DNA of 64,000 nt from Ascoidea asiatica (lineage: Eukaryota > Ascomycota > Saccharomycetes > Ascoideales > Ascoideaceae). Both the position numbers and the translations under genes were made by a program. The notes beneath the pieces were generated by a model that had not been told where the DNA came from, did no database searches, and saw nothing but the letters and a program-made list of their open reading frames with translations. The stretch covers positions 2,451,880 to 2,515,879 of the forward strand of contig BCKQ01000001.1 of the NCBI GenBank assembly GCA_001600695.1, written 5' to 3'. Shown piece by piece: positions 48,744 to 59,725 of this stretch; the first letter of the stretch is position 1; each line of letters opens with the position of its first letter.

Positions 48744-49463
48744 ATGGATCAGATTATAGGGAAACAGAGAATTGTTGTTCCAGGTGAATTTATTGAAATG
48801 CCAGAAGATGCCACCCAGTTATTACTTGGCCCTGGAATCATGCTTAAGAGTCAGCAGAACATAATACCTATGAATGCTGGTTTTCTAAATATACAACAAA
48901 AAAACAAAAAAAAGGTAGTTTACATAGACTCTTATTCCAAAAATTATATTCCAGATATCAATGATTTGGTAATAGGAACTGTGTTGGGCACCCTAGGAGA
49001 AAGCTATAAAGTTTTGATTTCTAATTTCAAATCTTTTGCTTTATTATCTTTCTATAGTTTCGAAAATGCGTCAAGGAAAAATAAATTAAGTCTAAAAACC
49101 GGAGATTTAGTTTATGCTAGAGTATCTAAAGCTAACAAGAATATAGATATTGAGCTTGAATGTATTGATCCAATAACAAATAAATCAACAGGTTTTGGAT
49201 TGTTGTCTGGTGGATATATTATCAAGGTACCTTTGAATTATTCAAGATACCTTTTATTCAATCCAAATAATGAAGTTGTGATAAATTTGAGTACTAAATG
49301 CAAATTTGAAATTGCTGTTGGGTTGAATGGAGAAATTTGGATTAAAACTGATGAACAATTAACCACTTTGGCAGCTTCAAAATATTTAGAACAAGCACAA
49401 AATGTTTCAAAATCCAAATTGAACGCTTTGCTTCTAAGAATTTTCAAAGGATATAATTTGTAA
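48744..49463 (+). CDS. RRP40: Exosome cap subunit Rrp40
   Basis: A 239-residue protein, equal in size to S. cerevisiae Rrp40 (240). The start is the ATG of MDQIIGKQR; a GTG three codons upstream is ignored. Segments show the N-terminal domain (VPGEFIEMPED, LLLGPGIM), the S1 RNA-binding domain (DLVIGTVLGTLGESYKVLIS, LKTGDLVYARV) and the KH domain with the family-typical GFGLLSGGYIIKVPLNYSR, LLFN and IAVGLNGEIWIKT. Rrp40 is one of three S1/KH cap proteins that guide RNA into the exosome for rRNA processing and RNA decay in nucleus and cytoplasm. It is essential in S. cerevisiae. The upstream region holds an E-box and a TACAGTA word. Confidence 0.95.
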   Translation: MDQIIGKQRIVVPGEFIEMPEDATQLLLGPGIMLKSQQNIIPMNAGFLNIQQKNKKKVVYIDSYSKNYIPDINDLVIGTVLGTLGESYKVLISNFKSFALLSFYSFENASRKNKLSLKTGDLVYARVSKANKNIDIELECIDPITNKSTGFGLLSGGYIIKVPLNYSRYLLFNPNNEVVINLSTKCKFEIAVGLNGEIWIKTDEQLTTLAASKYLEQAQNVSKSKLNALLLRIFKGYNL

Positions 49464-49882
49464 TATATAAAGATAGAATGATCTCTCATAACTTTAAATA
49501 ATTGTATTTTTCTTATATAGATTAATGATTTTGTAAGAAAATTATATTAAATACTTCACACTCGCAAAAAACCTATCTGCAAATATTGATACTTAGTTTA
49601 CAATAAAAATAAAGAACCCACTGAGAATAAAAACTTTAGGAAATAAAATCTCAGCTTCCCAACATAAATCAAAATAAACATCTGAAAATCAATATAAACG
49701 AAATAAAAAGTTGACCAAAATTTTTAGTGATGCAAGTTTAAAACAAAAAATAAAATTAGCTCATAAGAAAGATTAATTTGAAAATTATAAAGATTTATTT
49801 GAGAAAAACAAAAAAAATTTCACAGTTTCATTGAATATCCAGTCATTTTTCATTAATGATTATGCAAATATTGATAATATAT
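49464..49882. other. Convergent intergenic region RRP40 / MKS1
   Basis: 419 bases of AT-rich DNA between convergent 3' ends. Nothing recognised. Confidence 0.45.
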
Positions 49883-52800
49883 CTACCAGGGTCTTTCAGG
49901 ATAGTCAAAATCCCATTTTTCCTTTCGAAAATTATTTATATCAATTTCATTATCAAGGGTTTTTATATGAAATTTACATTTTGCTTTTTCTTTTTCTACT
50001 TGCATTATGACAGCTTGTTTGACACTTTGTGATAATCTATTATCATCAAGAATTTTTCTTCTCTTCTCGGCTAAACTCAGCATTTCCTCTTCATATTTAT
50101 TTACAATCTGCTGCTTGTTAAAATTGAGTGGATTATATAAATTATCGTCTTCGTCACTACTTCCATCATCTTTATTGCTTGGGCCTTGATTTGAGGTTTT
50201 AGTAGTTGGCAGTAGCGATCCAGTGGATTCTCTTCCCATGACAGTGTTAGTTTGATTACTTTCAAATAATTTGTTTGCTGAATTTAACTCTGGATCTTTG
50301 GTAATAATAAATTTGGGATTTGCGATCGATTTTGTTGATTCTTTCTCAGCTATTGAAGTTAAAGTCATGGGTTGATGTTGTTGCTGATGAAACATATGTG
50401 AACTGTAAGCTATCGGTAATAAATTTCTAATTGTATCTGCTGCATTTGTTCGCTGCTTACTTATCTCTTTAATCAGTGATGAAGCTTTGCTTTTCGTATT
50501 AAAATTGTCATCCATCAACGTTAATTTAGAAGATAAATGATCAATACTTATTTTTTTAATTGAGCTATTATTGTTTGAGTTTCCATTCGCAATATTTGTA
50601 TTTGAATTCAATCTAAAAAGCTTAGTGATAGATGGTTGACGAAAGAGTTGGCCAAATGAAGTATTCGACGAAGTGGAAGATGATCTTTTCAATGATTTTG
50701 TTAAATCCTTGATAGGATTTTCCAAGTTTCCAGAAGCAATAAAAGAAGATTTAATTGTAGCAGCAGAATCCACTACTGGCATGTTACTGAGAAGAGTAGT
50801 ACTTGTTGAAGACCTGTTTAATAGAGCTGGTTTCCCTCCTTGAAAAGATGTCGATATGATTTCACCATTATTTCCCAGTCTTGTTTCATTGCTTTTTGAT
50901 TTTCGAGTTTCAATTCTATTGGAAAGATTATTTATTCCAGTTCCATTGGAAATCAATCCCGAACCATTAACAGTAGTATTTATTTCACTGTTGTTATTAC
51001 TTTTATTACTGGTATTGGAATGATGGTTGCTATTTGCTTTAGAGGAAACTGTACTGGAAGAAGAACTCCTTGTCTGATATACCGATATATCAGTATTCGC
51101 TCTTTTGAAAATCATTGACTGCAAGGTTCTATCATTAGATCTAATTGAACTATTATCTATAGTACTTCTATGACTGATTTCTGAAAACTTTTGGGATAGT
51201 AAAGATTTTTTAGTTCCTTGTATCGAATTAGCTGACAAACTATTCCGCTTGATTTGAAATAGTTTATTAATTTTGTAGTCTTCTCTTAAAATTTCATTAT
51301 ATTCTTGTGAATTGGAAATTTTTGATTCAATTTCGTTCAGTTCATTTTCAGGTATAGATGCCCAATCACTATCATCATCCTCATCATCAGAGTAAGAATC
51401 ATCTGAATATATTACTGAACCAGGATCATTGGTAGGTCTAGGGCGACTTGTAAATAGAGAATGATCATTATTAGGTTCAGCTATTGAAGAAGTTATATTT
51501 TCAGAGCTGTTGGTGTTTTTGCTACTCATCTCATCGCTTATTTTGTCATTCTCATCAGTGGAAGTTGCCTCGTCGAATTGCTTGGTAAATTCTTGAGTAC
51601 TATGCTTATCATCTTTTGCTTCTATTATTTCAGATATGGATTTAGTATTATCACCGAAATTATGTAAGAGCCTATTTAGTTTATTACCTCTAGTTGTTGG
51701 TGATAATGCCGCTATATTTTGAGGGGATGGGAGTTGTAGATGAGATTCTAGTTTTTTTTGCGCTTCCTCATTCAATGGCTGTAAAGAGGGGCCATTGATA
51801 TACTTTCGATTTTTAGACAAATTCAATTTTATAGAAGAAGATTCAGAATCAACAGGCGAAGGAGAACTTTCGAAGAAAAACATTGAAGAATCAATTTCAC
51901 CTGATTTTTCTTTTTCTTTGTCTTTATTCTCTTTTCCTGAAGTCCTCGAGAAAAAATTTGCTGGATTTGATTTTATTTTGAATTCATTAATAATTCTGTT
52001 CTCCGGCCTATTAGGATTAATACTAGACGTTAAATTATTGTGACGATTTTTGAAAAGTCTTTTAGACTCTATAACTGATTTTGGATTTATACCATCTTTA
52101 TTGTAATTCTTGACAGATTCATCTTCTGAATCTGTTTCAAAATCTGAATTCAGTTCAGATTCAGATTCAGACTCAGAATTTAAATCAGATGTACTGTCTC
52201 TTGTGAGTAGATTGACTCTTTTTTCAATATTCTCATTCTTCGATATTGATATAGATTTATTTTTTAATTTTTTTCTTTTTGGTGATTCCTTCTTAAGAGC
52301 CATATATTCATTAGTAACTTGATTTTTTATTTCAAGAGTATCCTTCTTGACCTGAGTTTCACTGGTTTTAGAATTATTAGTTACAATTGAAATAATCTTT
52401 TTATTATTATGCATGTTAGTGTAATTATTATAATTATTATGATTTGATATACCATTTGTATTATTATTAGATATTCCCAATTTGAGGTTAAACATTGATT
52501 TGCTAGTTTTAGAGTTAGAAAAGTTTATATTTGTTAAATTATTGCTTTTATTTAGTTTCGATAATTTTAAAATAGATGGATTTTTATTTTGAGCTTCAGA
52601 TTGACGTTGATTTGATTTATGTATCTGAGATTGGGTATAAATATTCTCTTGGTTTATACTTATATTCGAATTTTGATTTTGATTCAACTTTGAAGTATCT
52701 TTAGGTTTTGATTTAAGTTTTGTAGCATCATAGTCATCAGGATAAAATTTCGTATTAGTGAAGGCGTTGTAAGATTTTGTTCTATTTAAGTTTGATTTAC

Positions 52801-53794
52801 TTGGATGATAGTTCATAATTTCGAACACTACACTTGAATCTTTATGCAAAGCTAAAGAATCATTATTTTGAATATTTTTGAAATTATTAGCATTAATACC
52901 AGTATTATTAAAACTATTCTGGTTTTTTTTTTTTAACTGTTTTGAATTTTGAATATCTGACTTTGATAAAGTATTTGGAACAATTTTATTTGAGTTACTT
53001 GGGATTTTTTTTAAAGGATTGGAGATAAAAATATTTGAATTGGAATTTGAGTTTAAATCTGAGGTTACATTTATATTTGAATTCGCATTTGAAGCAAAAT
53101 TAGATAAATTCTTAAGATTTTTAAGTGATTTATTCGATTTCAAAGATTTAAGTGAACCTTTTGAACTATTATTTCTTTTAAATTTTGGCCTTGAATTTGA
53201 TTTAAATAACATATTTTGATTTTGATTGTGATTATGATTTTGATTTTGATTTTGATGATGATTAATATTATTTTGAGCGTGATTGAGATATTGGCCATTA
53301 TAAATATTACTATTAGTGGTTGAGGGAGATATAGTAGTGGCGGCTAAATTGTTAGTTGAAGATGAATTTTTATTAATTGAAGTATTTTTATTATTATTGA
53401 TATGACTATTATTGTTATTTTTAGAGTTATTATTATTTTTATTATTGAAGGGAGGTATAATTAAATCATTTGAAACATATAAATCATTTGATAACCCTGT
53501 TGCTTGAATTATGGAAATAAATTCATTAGTTGATAAATATTGATCATTAATATATTTTTTTTTTTCAAATTTATTTTTAATGAAATTTTTATTCACGATT
53601 CTCCAAGATAAATATTCAAATCTTTGACCATTATTAACAAAATCAGAAATTTTTATTAAACCATTCCAAACTTCAATAATATCTTTTAAAGTAATATCTT
53701 TATTATTAAATTTTTGTTTTAATAATGGAGAGAATTCAAAAAGCGGTAAATGATTATTTGTATGAGAAGTTTTATAACCATGATGATTCCACAT
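49883..53794 (-). CDS. MKS1: Mks1-like negative regulator of retrograde and nitrogen signalling
   Basis: A 1303-residue, largely disordered protein; S. cerevisiae Mks1 is far shorter. Three short blocks match Mks1. The N-terminal block (about 37-75) is IIEVWNGLIKISDFVNNGQR then FEYLSWRIVNK, the DUF1752-type motif. An acidic block reads DDSDWASIPENE. Near the C-terminus RNLLPIAYSSHMFHQQQ corresponds to Mks1 TILPTALSTHMF. The last segment (KYEEEMLSLAEKRRKILDDN onward) is a basic coiled coil. Mks1 holds back the Rtg1/Rtg3 factors and is controlled by Rtg2 and 14-3-3 proteins, linking mitochondrial state and glutamate supply to transcription. Most of the length is Asn/Ser repeats. Orthology rests on the three blocks, so I am fairly but not fully sure. 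Confidence 0.72.
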   Translation of the reverse strand: MWNHHGYKTSHTNNHLPLFEFSPLLKQKFNNKDITLKDIIEVWNGLIKISDFVNNGQRFEYLSWRIVNKNFIKNKFEKKKYINDQYLSTNEFISIIQATGLSNDLYVSNDLIIPPFNNKNNNNSKNNNNSHINNNKNTSINKNSSSTNNLAATTISPSTTNSNIYNGQYLNHAQNNINHHQNQNQNHNHNQNQNMLFKSNSRPKFKRNNSSKGSLKSLKSNKSLKNLKNLSNFASNANSNINVTSDLNSNSNSNIFISNPLKKIPSNSNKIVPNTLSKSDIQNSKQLKKKNQNSFNNTGINANNFKNIQNNDSLALHKDSSVVFEIMNYHPSKSNLNRTKSYNAFTNTKFYPDDYDATKLKSKPKDTSKLNQNQNSNISINQENIYTQSQIHKSNQRQSEAQNKNPSILKLSKLNKSNNLTNINFSNSKTSKSMFNLKLGISNNNTNGISNHNNYNNYTNMHNNKKIISIVTNNSKTSETQVKKDTLEIKNQVTNEYMALKKESPKRKKLKNKSISISKNENIEKRVNLLTRDSTSDLNSESESESELNSDFETDSEDESVKNYNKDGINPKSVIESKRLFKNRHNNLTSSINPNRPENRIINEFKIKSNPANFFSRTSGKENKDKEKEKSGEIDSSMFFFESSPSPVDSESSSIKLNLSKNRKYINGPSLQPLNEEAQKKLESHLQLPSPQNIAALSPTTRGNKLNRLLHNFGDNTKSISEIIEAKDDKHSTQEFTKQFDEATSTDENDKISDEMSSKNTNSSENITSSIAEPNNDHSLFTSRPRPTNDPGSVIYSDDSYSDDEDDDSDWASIPENELNEIESKISNSQEYNEILREDYKINKLFQIKRNSLSANSIQGTKKSLLSQKFSEISHRSTIDNSSIRSNDRTLQSMIFKRANTDISVYQTRSSSSSTVSSKANSNHHSNTSNKSNNNSEINTTVNGSGLISNGTGINNLSNRIETRKSKSNETRLGNNGEIISTSFQGGKPALLNRSSTSTTLLSNMPVVDSAATIKSSFIASGNLENPIKDLTKSLKRSSSTSSNTSFGQLFRQPSITKLFRLNSNTNIANGNSNNNSSIKKISIDHLSSKLTLMDDNFNTKSKASSLIKEISKQRTNAADTIRNLLPIAYSSHMFHQQQHQPMTLTSIAEKESTKSIANPKFIITKDPELNSANKLFESNQTNTVMGRESTGSLLPTTKTSNQGPSNKDDGSSDEDDNLYNPLNFNKQQIVNKYEEEMLSLAEKRRKILDDNRLSQSVKQAVIMQVEKEKAKCKFHIKTLDNEIDINNFRKEKWDFDYPERPW

Positions 53795-55396
53795 TACGTA
53801 TTTATTCTTATTCTAAAATAAAATGATAAAAAACTTAGGAGCTGAAAAATTGAAAAATTATATAAAGTGAGATAAAATATAGGATGCTTTTGGAATATAT
53901 ATGGTGATATATGATGATTATTTGAAATATATGTATATGATTAAAATATATACTTTGTATTCGATTAGATATAAGTACTAATGTTACTGTAATAACTTTT
54001 ATTTATTGCTAAAAGAAGGAATAATTAACCACATTAATTTAAATTAGTCTATTTCATTTAGGATTATAAGACAATATATATGATGATATACAATAATATA
54101 TATTTTATATATATTTTATAGAATAAAATTTATCAGTAAACTAAAAGAGATGAACAATCAGTAAATTTATTTTGCCTTTTTTTTTTTTTTTTTCTTTTGA
54201 ATGAAATGATTTGAATGATGCTTTGAGCAATGATTGAAATTATAATCTATGAATTTGGACAGTAACTCTTCCACTTATTGTTCGTTTTTATTTATTGCTA
54301 TCCTATTATCCCAAAACAAATATACTTATTAGTATTGTATTTCTAATATTTCTTTAATTCTTTATATTTCCTTATTTCTTTTTGGATATGGATATATTTC
54401 TTTGTAAATTTCCATAGCTTTATTTCATTGTCAGGCTTGTACACTGAGAATAGACTACCCACTTACTCTTTAATCTGGTACTCAGGCTGTTGAGCAACAG
54501 GTAACAGGCATAGAAACAAGGCTAGAAACATGGATGGAGACTGGGAATATAATTTTTGGAGAAAAGTAATGACTTATTTTCTTATTGCTTATTGCTTATT
54601 GCCGATTTTTTATTCCTTATTTTCCCTCAGAGGCCAGGAACAGGCGCACCACCACGCCACAAGCAGCGCCACATGGCATGCAATTAAGCTCACCTCAAAA
54701 CGGCAACAGTTGTAGTGAAAGCGTTTTAGTGCAGTTTTGCATAGTATGATGTCTCTAGTGTTTTTAGTGCTTATGGTACTTTGATTTTATAATGTTTTTT
54801 TTTCTATTTTATTATAACTATATACTTTTGAATTCGAAAATATTGAATTTTCATGCAATTTTGCATACTTTTGTTTTTTTCTAGATACTAGATTATATTC
54901 CCAGTTTATAACGGCTTGATTCTTTTTTCCCACTTTTAATTTAATTTTTTTTTCTGTCGATAAAACAAACAAAAAAAAGAATAATAAAAAAAAAAGAATA
55001 ATGAATAAAAAGAATTAGAATAATTGAAAAATAGTGATAAAAAGTTAAAATGACAAAATTATGGTAAATGAACAAAGAGAAAAAAAATGATCAGTGAGTT
55101 ATTTTAAAGTGACAAAAATAAAAAAAATTAAAAAAAATAAAAGTGAATCAAAAAAAAAATAAAAATAAATCAAAAAAAAAAAGATTAATCAATTAGTAAA
55201 TCAAGTCAATAAAATGAAAGAAATGAATTATAGTAAAATAACAAATATGTTTTAAAGCAAAAAGAATATTTTGGATTTTGGATAAAATTTGAAAAGTAAG
55301 CAATTAAAAAGAAGATTATGTAAAAAGCATTCAAAAAAAGTAAATAAAATGGAAATTCTTTGATTTATATTTTTATTATTTCCATTTAAATTAGGT
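53795..55396. other. MKS1 upstream region / UBP3 3' region
   Basis: 1.6 kb. It contains ATAT-rich runs (53880-54130), a long T tract (54180-54193), a GC-richer patch at 54620-54720, and long A/T-rich sequence before UBP3. A 61-codon ATG frame at 54530-54715 (one hydrophobic segment, YFLIAYCLLPIFYSLF) is the only small open frame of note. Without a homologue I do not call it. TACTGTA is at 53985-53991. Confidence 0.45.
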
Positions 55397-58299
55397 TTAT
55401 AAATTCATAGACTTCACATATAATAGAATATATGCTGTTTTTGAATCTCCAACTTTACTATTATTACCTTCTTTACAAATAACTTCATCATCTTCTAAAT
55501 TAATTATATTAGTGTCATCAATACGAATCCAATTGGATTTATTATTTCCTTGTCTTAAAACATCGACTGTATAATGCCCAGCTTCAGCACTCACCCCATG
55601 GTGATATACAACACCAGTTAAATTATATTCAACTGAAGAAAATTTTTCGATATTGTTTCCATTTCCTTCAAATATGCACTCTTCTGGTATTCTAAATTTA
55701 TGCCCATATTCAATCTTCTTTCTTAATTTTTCAATTCTACCGAAATCTTCAGTGTAGTATTTGCCATTTATTTTTCTTTCTGCATTTTCTTTATTTTCAC
55801 TACTATTGTTACTACTCTCGATACTACTATCATTAGTACTGTCATTATTGTTATTATGATTTTTATCATTATCATCATTATCGCTATCATTAACGTATGA
55901 GAATCTTTTTAGATATATTATTAAAACTTCCGGTAATTTGTTGATTTTGGTTTGTTTTTTAGCAATAACTTCTTCCTCTTTTCCGTTTATTTTATACGAA
56001 ATTTCTTCAGGCTTTGATAATAATTTGAATCCATCCTCGATAGAAAAAACTCTTGAATCGGAAATATCCAATTGGACATTTTGAAAAGGATCAAAAGTCA
56101 ATGATTTACTATCTTTCTTACTAGTTACTAAATTTTTAGGAACTTCAATCACTGAACAAAATTGACCTCCAAATAATGAAGTAATTGGCGACGGTTGAAT
56201 TTCCATAGTTCGCTTAATCGTATTTTTAGATTTTTTAGCTTTAGATACTTCTAGCCATCCATCACTATTTTCTTCGTCACTTTCATTATTTTCTAATTCA
56301 TCTGCTCCATCGTTATTTGTAGGATCCCATTTTATTATATCCATTGCTTTTGTGATTTTTTGTCTAATCATTATTTCTTTTTCGGAGGCTGTTCCAATTG
56401 AATTTAATAAACTACCAACATCATCCTTACTTAAGTTTTTAATAGATTCTACACATTCATCATGTAAACCTTGAAGGAGATATAACATAAATTCTTCTGC
56501 ATCTTCTTGTTGGCCCCTTATTAAATGACTAAATCTTTTATGTCTATATATAGACTTATAGAAAGAATCTAAACTTAATGGTTCACCAAAATCTCCTTTT
56601 CTTTTAAACCCAGCCATGGAATAACCGAAATTTGTCTTTGAATTTAGATTAGATGAAGACGATGAAATCGAAGATGCAGGTGTTTCGAACCTTTCAAATA
56701 ATTCTACCATCGAGTCAATTAAAGGGGTCTTGGATTTTGAAATCCCTCCTAAATTGGCTATTGTTTTTTTACCGATTAAATTAATGACATTACTGAATGG
56801 AACACAATATAATAAAACCTGAATAATTGATGACATGAAACAAATATTTCCAGTATTGATTAAACCATGAGGTTTAATTGATGGAAAATTTAAATACAAA
56901 GAACTTTTAGGAATTTGATACATTATTCGTAGCAAAACTGATCCCATTTTTTGAATATATGTAGAATATTTCACGGTAGAAGGAAGATGTGAATAGCTAT
57001 TTATATCGGTATTTGATGTTGCTGAAGGAAGTTTTGCTTTAGAGGTTTCAGCTAATACCTCCTTTTCTGTTAAAGATTGATCTGCGAGTATTTTCTCTTT
57101 TGAATCAACTAGCTTGTCAGATTCTTCAGGGGATTTCTTCCTTGGTTTTGCAACATTTTTACTAACAATTGCAGACCATGACAATTTAGCGGCAGTCGAT
57201 TGTATTTGCTCATTTATTTTTTTGCTTTTATTTTCTAAGATAACTTCATTTCCGATGGGAACTTCACTTTGATTAGATTGAGCAACTTCAATAATTTGTT
57301 TTGAAAGCAATACGGTCTTTAGTATGGAGTTTGTTTCTATGGGTTTACTTGAATCTGTTTGAGTTTCTTTTTCTCTCGATACCATTTCTTTTTTACTTAC
57401 TTTTCTTTGTCTTCTTAATTCTTTGGTTTTGGATTGATTTTCATTAAAATCAAAATTATCAGTATTAAAAAAAATTGGAAATTTTTCATTAATTTTCACA
57501 TCTTTTAAAATTTTTATATTGAACTTTTCTTCATTAATTTCCATAATATCTTTTATTTCTTTTTCGATCTCATTTTTTGATTGTTCTTTTGATTTCAGAT
57601 CGCAAGTCTTGATTTTGATGTCTTTAGTATTAGTATCAATTCTGAAATTTTGTTTATCTGCATAAGTTTTCAAAACTTTATCACTAGAATTTTCTTTGGT
57701 TTGTATTTCTTGAGAAAATTTTTTTTTTGTAAATGAAGTTTTTATTTCACGGTCATTTATAATTTTAGAGCTGTGTTTAATTTTATATTCTAAAGATGCG
57801 TTATGTTTATTATTTGATATATCTTCAAAATTACCACTGTTAGTTTTAGAGAGAGTTTTATTTTCATTATCATTTTCATTATCATTTTCATTATCATTTT
57901 TATTGATATTTTTATTACTATTATTTTTCGTATAATTATTATCTAAACTCTTATTTTTACTACTGTTACTACTATTATTAGTAGTGTCATCATTGGCATT
58001 ATTGTTATCACTATTATTTTCATTACTGTTATTATTACTACTGAGATTATTTTTTTTTACCTTTTCTATTGGAAAGTTTGAATCAGAGTGAGTGCTTGTT
58101 TTGTATTTTGTGCTTGAGTTGGAATTTGAATGAGATTCAGTATTTATTAAACTATTAGATTGAAATAAACTTGATGATTTATTATCTTTTGATGGAGGCT
58201 GATTATAAGGTTTAACTTGATTATATATAGGAGAAGAGACTTGAGAATTATTGTTTGAATTAGTGTAAGTTTTTTTATTAAGATTATTTTGATTTATGC

Positions 58300-58389
<90 letters not shown>

Positions 58390-58992
58390 TGTTACTATTA
58401 TTACTATTATTACTAATGTTATTAAAATTTCTTTTTGAAGTATAAAAAGATCGATCACTTTTAAAATTTTGAGCAGATAATAGTTTATTCCTATAATTTG
58501 GTATTTTACTCATGGAGTTATAAATTCCATTAACTGAATTTTCTGAATGAGAATATAGGTTATTATTATAAGATGAATTTCGATTAACATTATTACCATT
58601 AGTATTGGTAAATGAATTATTTTGTGCAAGATTCATTGGAATATTCATTGGAGAGTTAATGTTATTCACATTATTAATATTATTTAAGGAATTCATTTGA
58701 TTAATATTATTAATTGGGATAATATTTTGAGGGATAGATTGTGGAATGGGTGGTAATGATAGTATTGCATTTTGATTATACTGATTATTAGGAGACAGGA
58801 AATTTGAAGCATATGGGGAATGATTATTGAAAGAGTTATTGTAACCCTCATTACCAATATTATTATTAATATTGTTATGATTACTGTTATGATTGTTGTT
58901 GTTGTTGTTTTTGATGTTATTATTAGAATTATTCTTTTCTGTATAACTATTATTTTCTGTGTAATTATCATTTTTGCTGTTATTATTATTAA

Positions 58993-59023
<31 letters not shown>

Positions 59024-59725
59024 GCTCGTATTAGTATTAGTATTAGTATTGTTAGAAATGTAGGATTGTTGTTGTGGTTGAATAAAATTCGTTGGATAAT
59101 GATAATTAGGCATTAAGTGATTCATGTGAGAATTTAGTTGTGGATTCAATTGCTGGGCTACTTGATGATTCATTGAGGGTATATTATATATATTATTCAT
59201 ATTTATATTTGGAGGGGTGGTAGCTATTGGAAATGAATAATATGGAGAATTTGGTAGTTGGTTTGGCAATTGGTTTGAAAAATTTATTGGAGGATTTTGA
59301 TGTTGACTATAAGGAGAATTTATTATATCATTTGGAGGAGGCATTATATTTTGATTTATATTATAATTATTATTATTGAAGTTATTATTATTATAATTGT
59401 TGTTAGTGTTATAATTATTATTAGTGTTGTAATTATTGTTGTAGTTATTGTTATAGGTATTATGATTATTGTGATTATAGTGATTATTACTATGATTGTT
59501 ATGATTATTATGAGTAGTATTTGAAGGTGTATTAGGGTTCACATTATTGTTATTATTATTATTATTATTAATGCTATTGTTATTAATAGTTGATTGTAAT
59601 GAAGGAGCATTTACACTTCTATTAGAAAGCGCTGAAGTTGCAGATGGAACAGACGAATTTGATGAAGTAGTAGATGGCGTCGACATCACTGTCGTTGTAG
59701 CAGTTGCTGATGAAGATTGAGTCAT
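55397..59725 (-). CDS. UBP3: Ubiquitin-specific protease Ubp3 (USP10 family)
   Basis: A 1442-residue cysteine protease; S. cerevisiae Ubp3 has 912. The catalytic USP domain fills the last 500 residues: Cys box HGLINTGNICFMSSIIQVLL with nucleophile Cys962, the RGQQEDAEEFMLYLLQGLHD block, IIYLKRFSY, and the His box AEAGHYTVDVLR with His1384, followed by NWIRIDDTNI. The N-terminal 700 residues are Asn-rich low complexity, including a pure poly-Asn run from an ATT array. The LSWSAIVSKN segment (about 850) resembles the linker that precedes USP10 catalytic domains. With Bre5, Ubp3 removes ubiquitin from COPII component Sec23 and other targets and supports ribophagy. Asc1, also in this window, is linked to Ubp3 function in S. 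cerevisiae. Confidence 0.9.
58300..58386. repeat. Long ATT microsatellite (poly-Asn in UBP3)
   Basis: An almost pure array of about 28 ATT triplets on the plus strand, read as AAT (Asn) codons in UBP3. It is flanked by interrupted copies containing ACT (Ser). Long perfect trinucleotide arrays are unstable, so length polymorphism is expected. Confidence 0.85.

Noticed and set aside
54530-54715. 61-codon ATG frame with one hydrophobic segment between UBP3 and MKS1.
   Set aside because: Could be a small membrane protein, but without a homologue or promoter evidence chance is equally likely.
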